The notes under the pieces are model-generated. The model made no database searches, had not been told where the DNA came from, and was given only the letters and a program-made list of their open reading frames with translations. From positions 1-28,980 of the forward strand of contig CAZNUT010000013.1 of NCBI GenBank assembly GCA_964576365.1: a DNA stretch of 28,980 bases, in the 5' to 3' direction. This document shows positions 14,780 to 22,576 of this stretch, one piece after another (positions within the stretch are counted from its first letter, which is position 1; each line of letters begins with the position of its first letter). The translations under genes and the position numbers were made by a program. Origin of the DNA: CAZMJG01 sp964576365. GTDB lineage: Bacteria > Patescibacteriota > Microgenomatia > UBA1406 > GWC2-37-13.

Positions 14780-16405
14780 ATGATTAGACTCTTTAAAAAG
14801 ACAAAGGAATTTATTTTTGCTCAACAAACTAGTATTTTTTCGTCCACAATCATTCTCGCCGGAATGATGTTTTTGTCAAGAACAGCGGGTTTTGCGAGAT
14901 ACCGTGTACTTGCTAATTATTTTTCTGCAGGAGAGCTTGATATATTTCTAGCCGCTTTTCGTATACCTGATGTGGTGTTTGAAATATTGATAAATGGAGC
15001 ACTGAGCACCACATTTATCCCTTTTTTTATTGAGTATCAAAAAAAGGGGAAGCAGTCCGAAATAATTTCTACCATTATCAACCTGGTAATGATTTTATTG
15101 AGTATATGTATACTGATTCTCTATGTTGTCCTTCCTTTTCTATCAACAATCATAACCCCTGGATATTCTTTTGAAACAAGCGAGCAAATTGTTTTATTTT
15201 CACGGTTACTTTTAGTGGGACAACTCCCCTTCCTGGTAGCTGGCAATTTTTTGACAGGGATGAGTCAGGCAAAACGGGCATTTTTGATTCCTGCACTTGC
15301 CCCAATCTTTTATAACATCGGCATCATTGTAGGTACAATTGTATTCGTTTCTTCTTTGGGACTTATGGCTCCGGTTTTAGGTGTCGTTATAGGATCAGTG
15401 TTGTTTTTCGTTATTCAACTGCCTGTACTTTTACATGTTGAATTCAAATATCAAGTCGTTATCCATCAAACCAGAGAAGCTATTCGTTTTTTACGTACTG
15501 CTATACCTCGTATTCTGACAATTATAGTTGCTCAAATAGATGCAACCATTGATCTCACACTGACTACATTGTTGGGTTCTGGCGCATACACGGTATTTTA
15601 CTTTGCTCAACATCTGCAGCTACTCCCTATTTCGATCATCGGTATGGCGTTTGGCCAGGCATCTCTCCCCTATCTTACCGATCTTTACCAAGAAAAAAAA
15701 TATGATGAATTTAAAAAAATCATCATCGACTCAATCCTCAATATCCTCTTTTTTACCATCCCTATGGCTGCATTCCTCATCATTGCCAGAACACCCATTG
15801 TCCGTATGTTTTTTGGGGGGAAACGGTTTGATTGGGATGCTACTGTGTGGACAGCAGTGACACTTTCTTATTTTGCCCTTTCGCTTCCTATGCATTCGCT
15901 TTACTACTTTCTTACTCGATGCTTTTATGCAATTTTTGACACCCGCACTCCTTTTTATATCAGTATTGTCGCGATAGGACTCAATGCAATTTTAAGTGTG
16001 AGCTTCACCTTGTTATGGAGACTTCCCGTATGGTCGCTGGCTTTAGCCTTTTCAATCGCTATGAATCTACATGTGATTTTACTCATTTTTCTTCTCTACA
16101 AAGCAGTGAAAGGATTTTCTTTAGAACTTTTAATTCGTGAAAGTTCTAAAATTGTTATTTCATCCTTTATATCATCAGTAACAACATACTTTTTGATGCG
16201 TCTACTTGATGGTTTGATTTTTGATACAACTCGCACCCTAAATGTATTTTTACTTCTAGCACTTGGTGCAATCTGCTTTTTTATCATGTATAGTTTTCTT
16301 AACTGGGTTTTGAGTGTGCGTGAAATGTACATGATAACCCTGATGCTCGTAAAAGCTCGAGAATATCAAAAAAAGCTTATTGAATTATATTCAGGTGTAA
16401 ACTAA
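14780..16405 (+). CDS. murJ: Lipid II flippase MurJ (MviN family)
   Basis: 541 residues, strongly hydrophobic throughout, with about 14 membrane segments. The N-terminus has the family pattern SRTAGFARYRVLANYF and GELDIFLAAFRIPDVVFEIL, followed by NGALSTTFIPFF; the central ALAPIFYNIGIIVG and FGQASLPYL motifs are also typical of MurJ in the MOP exporter superfamily. It moves lipid-linked peptidoglycan precursor across the membrane for the penicillin-binding proteins encoded in this window. The gene is divergent from mraZ. Its TAA stop overlaps the start of the next gene by one base (TAATG), implying coupled translation. Confidence 0.93.
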   Translation: MIRLFKKTKEFIFAQQTSIFSSTIILAGMMFLSRTAGFARYRVLANYFSAGELDIFLAAFRIPDVVFEILINGALSTTFIPFFIEYQKKGKQSEIISTIINLVMILLSICILILYVVLPFLSTIITPGYSFETSEQIVLFSRLLLVGQLPFLVAGNFLTGMSQAKRAFLIPALAPIFYNIGIIVGTIVFVSSLGLMAPVLGVVIGSVLFFVIQLPVLLHVEFKYQVVIHQTREAIRFLRTAIPRILTIIVAQIDATIDLTLTTLLGSGAYTVFYFAQHLQLLPISIIGMAFGQASLPYLTDLYQEKKYDEFKKIIIDSILNILFFTIPMAAFLIIARTPIVRMFFGGKRFDWDATVWTAVTLSYFALSLPMHSLYYFLTRCFYAIFDTRTPFYISIVAIGLNAILSVSFTLLWRLPVWSLALAFSIAMNLHVILLIFLLYKAVKGFSLELLIRESSKIVISSFISSVTTYFLMRLLDGLIFDTTRTLNVFLLLALGAICFFIMYSFLNWVLSVREMYMITLMLVKAREYQKKLIELYSGVN

Positions 16406-17667
16406 TGGACACATCAAATCATATAAAACATCTTCAGGCCCTCGAAACAATAAAACGTAAATTAAGGGGAAAAACGCTCACCTATAAAGAAATATTTAAT
16501 CTGATGGATGAGATTTCCCATGGGCGGATGAGTGATATTTTGACAGCGTACTTTGTAGCCTCAGGCTTCAAAGATGGATTTACGCCTGATGAACTGTATC
16601 ATCTCACAAAGGCAATGGTTGAAACTGGTTCGCAACTGCATTTCAATGGTATTGTCGCAGACAAACACTCTATCGGAGGACTGCCAGGAACACGAGCCAG
16701 CATGATCATCGTTCCCATAGTAGTTGCCGCTGGATTTAAAATGCCAAAAACTTCGTCACGCGCTATTACATCACCTGCGGGTACCGCTGATGTCATGGAG
16801 ACTATCGCCAATGTCAATTTCTCCCCTGAACAAATCACTGATATTGTAAATACTGTAGGTGGATGTATTGTGTGGGGTGGGCATCTGGGTATCGCACCCG
16901 CAGATGACATCCTTATTCGTGTGGAAGAACCGCTATCATTTGAATCATTTGATAAAGTGATCATGTCTATCATGGCAAAAAAAATTGCCGTCTCTGCAAA
17001 TCATCTTGTGATAGACATTCCTATAGGTCGTACTATGAAAGTACGGTATGAAAAAGATGCGCAACTTGTTGCAAAAAAATTTAGAGAAATCGGTAAGCGA
17101 TTTGGAATAGAAGTAATAACTGATATCAACCATACTGCACAACCTGCTGGAGATGGTGTAGGACCGTACTTGGAGGCTATCGATGTTATGAAGGTGCTTG
17201 AGCAAACGGCAGATAGACCAGTGGAACTTGAAAATCGCTCGATCAGACTTGCTGGAATGCTGCTTGATATGTGTTTTAAGACCAAAGGCATAGCTAAAAA
17301 TGGCCATCAGGAAGCAGAGCTTTTACTCAAAAATGGTAAGGCTTGTGAAGTATTTAGATCTATCATAAAAGCACAAAATGGAAATCCTGATATCACTGCT
17401 TCAAAAATGAAAATCAGAGCTAAAACGATTGAAGTACGTGCTGAAAAATCAGGTGTGATCAAGAAAATAAACAATTATAATATGAGTGCACTTTGTAAAA
17501 TTCTCGGTGCACCTGCCGACAAGCATGCAGGCATTTTCCTCATAAAGCGCAAAGGTCAGGAAGTACATGCGGGTGAAACCATCATGCAGTGGTACAGCGG
17601 ACACTCAAAACTATTGGGTGAAGCACAAGAAACTCTGACCAACTTTCCCGTGATGGAGATAGAATAA
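16405..17667 (+). CDS. AMP phosphorylase-like protein (nucleoside phosphorylase class, DeoA/AMPpase superfamily)
   Basis: 420 residues. The phosphate/nucleoside-binding region reads DKHSIGGLPGTRAS (86-99) and KTSSRAITSPAGTAD (115-129), and later GGCIVWGGHLGIAPADDILIR. This is the pattern of archaeal AMP phosphorylases (phosphorolysis of AMP or other NMPs to ribose-1,5-bisphosphate and base); thymidine phosphorylases instead carry SGRGLGHTGGT. Archaeal AMP phosphorylases have about 80 extra N-terminal residues, absent here, so NMP versus nucleoside preference is open. In several CPR lineages such enzymes work with ribose-1,5-bisphosphate isomerase and form II/III RubisCO; neither is in this window. 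Starts on the stop of murJ. C-terminal region has the usual barrel-sandwich hybrid-like end. Confidence 0.85.
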   Translation: MDTSNHIKHLQALETIKRKLRGKTLTYKEIFNLMDEISHGRMSDILTAYFVASGFKDGFTPDELYHLTKAMVETGSQLHFNGIVADKHSIGGLPGTRASMIIVPIVVAAGFKMPKTSSRAITSPAGTADVMETIANVNFSPEQITDIVNTVGGCIVWGGHLGIAPADDILIRVEEPLSFESFDKVIMSIMAKKIAVSANHLVIDIPIGRTMKVRYEKDAQLVAKKFREIGKRFGIEVITDINHTAQPAGDGVGPYLEAIDVMKVLEQTADRPVELENRSIRLAGMLLDMCFKTKGIAKNGHQEAELLLKNGKACEVFRSIIKAQNGNPDITASKMKIRAKTIEVRAEKSGVIKKINNYNMSALCKILGAPADKHAGIFLIKRKGQEVHAGETIMQWYSGHSKLLGEAQETLTNFPVMEIE

Positions 17668-17709
17668 AAAAATACAAATGATACATTACAAATTCCAAGA
17701 CGATTTTAA

Positions 17710-17725
17710 GAGTCATAAATGACTC
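17710..17725 (+). terminator. Possible terminator hairpin after the AMP phosphorylase gene
   Basis: GAGTCA-TAAA-TGACTC (17710-17725) forms a 6-bp stem with a 4-nt loop 43 nt after the stop, followed by a moderately T-rich stretch (CTACTTTGTTTTG). The stem is short and the T tract is interrupted, so this is a weak call. Confidence 0.35.
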
Positions 17726-17783
17726 CACTACTTTGTTTTGTTGCAATGGGATTTATCGCATATTACATTTCTTTTCAGATTGC

Positions 17784-17834
17784 ACACCTATTACTTATTA
17801 ACTAAAAAAACCTTACACCTAACACCTCACACCT
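17784..17834 (+). repeat. ACACCT hexamer repeats in the mltG leader
   Basis: ACACCT occurs at 17784-17789, 17815-17820, 17822-17827 and 17829-17834; the last three are exactly 7 nt apart and end 5 nt before the mltG ATG. Possible site for a regulator or an RNA-binding protein; may also be a simple slippage-derived repeat. Confidence 0.35.
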
Positions 17835-17839
17835 ATTTT

Positions 17840-18793
17840 ATGAACAAACTCACCATTTTTATTCTCGTTCTTGCTATTATCGGGATTGGTAGTTACCTTG
17901 TATTTCGAGAAGGATCACTTCCGGTCAATCGTTCCGACAATTCGAAAAAAATATTTGTCATCTCGCCTGGCTCTTCGCTAGACGATATCATCAAAAATCT
18001 TTCTCAACAAAACCTCATCCGAAACAGAATGGTATTTTATGCCATTGTCAAACAAAAAGGAATAGAGCGCAAAATTCAGGCCGGTGATTTCCGGCTTTCA
18101 TCGTCGATGAATGCGTATGAAATAGCAGATGCTTTGACTCACGGTACATTAGATATATGGGTCACTATACCCGAAGGACTTCGCAAAGAAGAAATAGCAG
18201 AAATTCTCGCAAAACAAGTGGGTATTTCTGAAACTGAATTTAATCAATCCGTTCTTGAAGGGAGTTTGTTTCCCGATACATACCTCATGCCACGAGGTGC
18301 AAGTGTTGAACAGGTGGTAAATATTCTCACTTCAACTATGGACAAAAAATACCAGGAGGTGTCCGCTGAAATCACTGCAAAAGGTATGACCCGCCGAGAA
18401 GCTATTGTTCTCGCTTCACTGGTCGAGCGAGAAGCCGCAGGTACAGATGACAGACAAGAGATAGCAAATATTATCTATAAACGATGGAAAGAAGACTGGC
18501 CTCTGCAGATCGACGCTACTATCCAATATGCACTCGGCTATCGACCGGCTGAAAAGCTCTGGTGGACCAAAAGACTCACACAGGATGATTATCAAAATGT
18601 AAAATCGCCCTACAATACGTATCTGAATCGAGGATTGCCACCAGGACCGATTTGTAATCCTGGACTACAATCCCTCAAAGCGGTAGCCGACGCAAACCCG
18701 AATACAAAGAACTGGTACTATTATCATGACGAAAAAGGAAGAGTCTATTTCTCTGAAGACCTATCCGAACACGAAACAAATAGTAAAAAATGA
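17840..18793 (+). CDS. mltG: Endolytic murein transglycosylase MltG (YceG-like)
   Basis: 317 residues from the ATG at 17840; 34 more codons upstream are open but contain no family sequence and lie in the repeat-bearing leader. One N-terminal membrane segment (4-22), a LysM-like region (ISPGSSLDDIIKNLSQQ, about 41-57), then the YceG catalytic domain with LFPDTYLMPRG (143-153), the catalytic Glu196 in LASLVERE, and INA-like QIDATIQYALG plus SPYNTYLNRGLPPGPICNPG near the end. MltG cleaves nascent glycan strands at the membrane and sets their length, which fits the lipid II and PBP genes around it. TGA stop. Convergent with the hydrolase gene, 13 nt apart. Confidence 0.93.
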   Translation: MNKLTIFILVLAIIGIGSYLVFREGSLPVNRSDNSKKIFVISPGSSLDDIIKNLSQQNLIRNRMVFYAIVKQKGIERKIQAGDFRLSSSMNAYEIADALTHGTLDIWVTIPEGLRKEEIAEILAKQVGISETEFNQSVLEGSLFPDTYLMPRGASVEQVVNILTSTMDKKYQEVSAEITAKGMTRREAIVLASLVEREAAGTDDRQEIANIIYKRWKEDWPLQIDATIQYALGYRPAEKLWWTKRLTQDDYQNVKSPYNTYLNRGLPPGPICNPGLQSLKAVADANPNTKNWYYYHDEKGRVYFSEDLSEHETNSKK

Positions 18794-18806
18794 TAGTAAA
18801 CAACTT

Positions 18807-19700
18807 TTACATTTTATTTTGAACTACTTCAGCTAAAAAATGTAGAACCTTTTGCTTGAATATCACCGGCTGCTCATCAAAAATATCATGCTGAGTATCT
18901 GCTTTCCATAAGTACTTTTTGGCCGTAAGTTCTTCAAAGAGCGACAATCCATCTCGATAATCCACATCTCCATCTTTATTTGCTACCATAATAAAAACAG
19001 GTTGCCTGATGTTTTTTATGACACGTTCTGGCGAAGAAGCATCATAATCAAGTCCAAATTCAAACATAGCTGCAAGGTGAAGAAAGGGAAACATAAGTTG
19101 TACTGGAAATCCTTCTTTTCGCAATTGGAATTTTAGTTGACTTGCTAGGCTTTTATAAGGAACTGCTGCAATGACAAAATCTCCGATCTTCTCCTTACCC
19201 GCAGTGGAGAGAGCTACGCTACCTCCCATAGAAATACCAAAAAAGCCAATAAACACCCCTTGATTTTCTGGAAGTGATCTCATCATATCGTATACAGCTT
19301 TTGCATCTTTGTGCTCCCGAGTGCCCAGAAATATTTTATTGCCGCCACTCTTTCCAGTTGATCGAAAATCAGGAATCACGATCGAATAACCCTCTTTAAG
19401 AAGATACTGCGTGTGTGGGAGCATGAGTGCACCACTTCCATTTTTGGTTGTGTATCCGTGAAGAAGAATGACTACAGCTTTTGGTTTCTGCGCCTTATGA
19501 TAAAGCGCAGATATAATCACGCCGTCACTTGTATTCACCTGCATTCGCTCTCCTTCAATCTGATACTGGGAAATAAGTTTATCATTGCTATTTGTATGCA
19601 AAACTACTCCTTCCCTCAGCCTATACCAGACATAAACCAGGATGGCTAATGAAATCACAAACGCAAAAAAGCTTATCACAATAACGAATTTGAAAATCAT
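18807..19700 (-). CDS. Membrane-anchored alpha/beta hydrolase
   Basis: 297 residues. One N-terminal membrane helix (about 4-27), then an alpha/beta-hydrolase domain: oxyanion LLHGYTT (79-85), DFRSTGKSGG (111-120), nucleophile elbow GISMGG with Ser157, Asp243 in VANKDGD and His271 in DTQHD. The fold is that of serine-aminopeptidase-like or acylglycerol-lipase-like hydrolases (YqkD/Bem46 style), acting outside or at the membrane surface depending on orientation; substrate unknown. It lies 11 nt after the 108-residue gene downstream of ftsK, so it is probably the end of the rpsO-pnp-ftsK transcription unit. No Shine-Dalgarno. Confidence 0.82.
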   Translation of the reverse strand: MIFKFVIVISFFAFVISLAILVYVWYRLREGVVLHTNSNDKLISQYQIEGERMQVNTSDGVIISALYHKAQKPKAVVILLHGYTTKNGSGALMLPHTQYLLKEGYSIVIPDFRSTGKSGGNKIFLGTREHKDAKAVYDMMRSLPENQGVFIGFFGISMGGSVALSTAGKEKIGDFVIAAVPYKSLASQLKFQLRKEGFPVQLMFPFLHLAAMFEFGLDYDASSPERVIKNIRQPVFIMVANKDGDVDYRDGLSLFEELTAKKYLWKADTQHDIFDEQPVIFKQKVLHFLAEVVQNKM

Positions 19701-19711
19701 ATGAATGTTAG

Positions 19712-20038
19712 TTAAAACCCTAAGGCACGATCCTGATTCTCAGCTAAATCTGAATATGCCCGAAGCGCTGCAGCTCGTTCTTCAGGAGTTAAATCTGACT
19801 TTGCCAATAGTTGAGCTAAATCATCCACTGATAAATTGGCATAATTGCCTGACATCAAAGCTGTGTCAATAAGGGTTGAAACAGCTGCTCTATCTGGAAA
19901 ATCTAACATCTCCCAGACAGTTACTCCAATTGTCGGATCAACTAACAAAGGAGCTTTTGACTGAACACCTTGAGGTAGAAGTTTGTTTTCTAAATCGGAC
20001 AAATATATAAACAACTCATAAATAGATTTCAACTTCAT
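19712..20038 (-). CDS. Hypothetical protein, 108 residues, translationally coupled to ftsK
   Basis: Unrecognised acidic soluble protein. Predominantly helical: an N-terminal helix KLKSIYELFIYLSDLENKLL, a middle part with TVWEMLDFPDRAAVSTLID, and a Leu/Ala/Asp-rich end with SVDDLAQLLAKSDLTPEERA. It has no signal peptide, membrane segment or Cys. Its ATG overlaps the ftsK stop by 4 nt (ATGA), so it is probably made with FtsK. It could be a partner or regulator of FtsK or simply a passenger; nothing in the sequence decides this. Confidence 0.65.
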   Translation of the reverse strand: MKLKSIYELFIYLSDLENKLLPQGVQSKAPLLVDPTIGVTVWEMLDFPDRAAVSTLIDTALMSGNYANLSVDDLAQLLAKSDLTPEERAAALRAYSDLAENQDRALGF

Positions 20039-22182
20039 TGCTCAGTTCCGCGCCTCAGAATTTCGCGTGGTTTAGAACCATCTGCTGGTCCTACATATCC
20101 CGCTGCTTCAAGCTCATCAAGTATGCGGGCAGCACGGGCATACCCTACTTTCAATTTTCGCTGTAATAGAGATGATGAAGCTTTTTCTGCGCCCATAATC
20201 AGCTGTACCGCCTGATCAAAAAACACATCTTTCTCTTCCCCATCGGTCACCACTACCCCAGCAGCATTTATCTTCACTGCAGGCTGAGAAACTATCTCAT
20301 CAGTATACTGCACTACCGGCACCTGCGACTTCAAAAAATTCATCACATCCTTTACTTCCTGTTCCGTGATAAACGGCCCCTGTATACGTCTTGGCTTTGC
20401 CTGGTCTGGTGGCAAATAAAACATATCTCCTCGACCCAACAATTTTTCTGCTCCAGGAGAATCGATAATCACGCGCGAATCAATCATAGATGAGACGTTA
20501 AAAGATATACGACTCGGGATATTTGCCTTCATCAGTCCGGTGATGACATCGACGGATGGTCTCTGAGTGGTAAGAACCAGATGAATACCTACTGCCCGGG
20601 CCTTCTGAGCTATGCGGGTGATAAGATCCTCTACTTCATTGGCTGCATACATCATGAGATCTGCAAGTTCATCAATAATGAAAATAATATAAGGCTTTCG
20701 AGCTACGTTTTCCAACTTATTATAACCGTCCAAATTGCGTACTCCAGCCTGCGCAAGCTCTTTGTATCTGGCCTCCATCTCCGCGACTGACCATTTGAGC
20801 GCTGACACCACTTTTGACGGATCAGTGATAACTTCAGTTAGCAAATGTGGCGCGTGATTGTACTGAGTCATTTCGACTTGTTTCGGATCTACAAGGATCA
20901 TTCTGAGTTCGTCCGGTCTGGTACGCATCATAAGGGTAGTGATCCATGCGTTTAGCATGACAGATTTACCCGATCCAGTTGTACCAGCAACAAGCACGTG
21001 AGGCATATCTGCGATACTTGCAGTTTGCGGCAACCCTCCCACATCAAGCCCTAAAGGCACAAAAAGAGGATTATCTTTCTCGGCTAACCGTGATGATTCC
21101 ATAAGCTGCTTTAACGTGACAATCTGTGGCTTTTTGTTTGGAATTTCAATACCTACGAGTGAACGGCCAGGGATCGGCGCTTCGATACGCACCTGACCTG
21201 TAGGAGCTGCCAAAGCAAGGGCAAGATCATTGGTGAGTGCGGTGATTTTTGAAAGTTTAGTACCCATGGTGATTTCGATTGCATATTGCGTAACAGTTGG
21301 ACCAAAATTCACCTCTGCGACCCGTGCCCGTATGCCAAAGCTATCCAATGTTTTTTCTATGGTGTGAGCGTTTGCTTTCACATCTCCTCTATCTGCATCT
21401 TTTTGTTTGACCTCATGTAACAAAGTAACTGGAGGATATACCCACGTTGATGAATCACCCACGGGCTTTATCGCAAAATCACTCGTTGACTTTGGCTTAT
21501 CAGATGAAATCACAGGAGTGGGAGATTTAGATGCCTGGACAGGCGTGACTGGAGCGGCCGGTTGTGGCTTGTTAATAACCACGGTATCTTTAATAAACTC
21601 TTTTTCAATGGCAGAACTTTGTTTTTGAGGGAGACCCATTTTAGGTAACGAAAGTGATGGAGCACGTATTTTTTGAAAAAGACTTACAAACGGACCAAAT
21701 ACCTTTGCAAGGAGAGACACAATAACATCCAAAGAAGTATCTAAAAACAAAACAAGTCCAACAAAAAAACCAACAATGAGTATTGAAATCGCTCCCAAAG
21801 GTGAAAAATCAAGGGAAAGATTGTCAAAAATACTTCCTCCCCATACTCCCGAACGGAATAGACCAAGCAGTGTGACAAAAATCACAAAGGAACCAACCGT
21901 GACATTTACCTTCACAAATGTCATTTTTTTTGTGTTAAAAAAATGACCGGAAAAAAGAAGCACGATAAACGGCGCAAAAATACCCATACCCCCAAAAAGA
22001 TTGAGCAGCTGACGATTGACCTCAGATAATACCTTGGCGTGCTCGGAATCTCCTAAAAAAATCTGAGCAAATGAACCTAACATCACCAGTCCTAGCAACA
22101 CAAAAAACAAACCAATAATAGTAAAAAATGTTCTTCCGCTTATTTGAAGAAATGGAAATCGCGATTTTTTTCTTCGTCCCAT
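20035..22182 (-). CDS. ftsK: DNA translocase FtsK/SpoIIIE
   Basis: 715 residues. Four N-terminal membrane segments (within about 12-155), a short Pro/Lys linker (about 190-245), the alpha domain, the RecA-like motor with Walker A GTTGSGKS (Lys406) and Walker B IIFIIDELADLMM, the LVLTTQRPSVDVITG motif, and a C-terminal winged-helix gamma domain (AASSSLLQRKLKVGYARAARILDELEAAGYVGP) that reads orienting DNA sites. FtsK pumps chromosome ends through the closing septum. The gamma domain implies KOPS/SRS-like octamers in the genome. It is preceded by an 83-nt spacer containing the palindrome CAACATGTTG (22200-22209) and overlaps the next gene by 4 nt. Confidence 0.95.
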   Translation of the reverse strand: MGRRKKSRFPFLQISGRTFFTIIGLFFVLLGLVMLGSFAQIFLGDSEHAKVLSEVNRQLLNLFGGMGIFAPFIVLLFSGHFFNTKKMTFVKVNVTVGSFVIFVTLLGLFRSGVWGGSIFDNLSLDFSPLGAISILIVGFFVGLVLFLDTSLDVIVSLLAKVFGPFVSLFQKIRAPSLSLPKMGLPQKQSSAIEKEFIKDTVVINKPQPAAPVTPVQASKSPTPVISSDKPKSTSDFAIKPVGDSSTWVYPPVTLLHEVKQKDADRGDVKANAHTIEKTLDSFGIRARVAEVNFGPTVTQYAIEITMGTKLSKITALTNDLALALAAPTGQVRIEAPIPGRSLVGIEIPNKKPQIVTLKQLMESSRLAEKDNPLFVPLGLDVGGLPQTASIADMPHVLVAGTTGSGKSVMLNAWITTLMMRTRPDELRMILVDPKQVEMTQYNHAPHLLTEVITDPSKVVSALKWSVAEMEARYKELAQAGVRNLDGYNKLENVARKPYIIFIIDELADLMMYAANEVEDLITRIAQKARAVGIHLVLTTQRPSVDVITGLMKANIPSRISFNVSSMIDSRVIIDSPGAEKLLGRGDMFYLPPDQAKPRRIQGPFITEQEVKDVMNFLKSQVPVVQYTDEIVSQPAVKINAAGVVVTDGEEKDVFFDQAVQLIMGAEKASSSLLQRKLKVGYARAARILDELEAAGYVGPADGSKPREILRRGTEQ

Positions 22183-22265
22183 ATCATAAATTTAAACAAC
22201 AACATGTTGCACTATTCATCATACCAGGCTCTTCCCTGAGTGTAAATGGAATGAAGATTTGACGA

Positions 22266-22493
22266 CTATATGCGTGGGGTCGGAAATCGTTCAGGATTAA
22301 ATAAAGCTTCAATTTGTACTATGCATGTAGTAGCCACCTGAGCAAATCGATCTGACGGATCTCTGACACATTGGCTTTTTAGTTTCCATAGCGCACTATC
22401 TGACACTATTTGATTCTCCTCGGAGAATACATATGAAGGACATTCTACTGTACATACTCTATCAGGATTCAGATGGCATTTGACTACTTCCAT
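22266..22493 (-). CDS. Small Cys-rich hypothetical protein
   Basis: 75 residues with five Cys, three of them clustered as C-x7-C-x3-C (residues 6, 14, 18; KCHLNPDRVCTVECPSYV), plus Cys42 and Cys57. The cluster could bind a metal ion such as zinc or an iron-sulfur cluster. No membrane segment. It lies between pnp and ftsK on the same strand and starts 84 nt after pnp, immediately behind a T-rich stretch. No Shine-Dalgarno. I do not recognise the family; a real gene is supported by the spacing in the operon and the absence of a competing frame. Confidence 0.55.
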   Translation of the reverse strand: MEVVKCHLNPDRVCTVECPSYVFSEENQIVSDSALWKLKSQCVRDPSDRFAQVATTCIVQIEALFNPERFPTPRI

Positions 22494-22513
22494 AAAAAAT
22501 ACAAATTACTAAC

Positions 22514-22567
22514 AACTAGTACACTCCCTAGTTTTTATATCCGACTGAGATGACAAATGTACTAGTT
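22514..22567 (-). other. 10-bp inverted repeat just downstream of pnp
   Basis: AACTAGTACA (22514-22523) and TGTACTAGTT (22558-22567) are perfect inverted repeats separated by 34 nt, starting 10 nt past the pnp stop. On the transcribed strand the second arm is followed after a few bases by a T-rich stretch that runs into the next ATG. It may stabilise the pnp mRNA 3' end or act as a weak terminator, or be an operator for the following small gene. Confidence 0.45.
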
Positions 22568-22576
22568 ATATGTTCT

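Noticed and set aside
17738..17839. Upstream in-frame ATG of mltG giving 34 more residues
   Set aside because: The extra residues precede the membrane helix with non-family sequence and are encoded by the ACACCT repeat leader.
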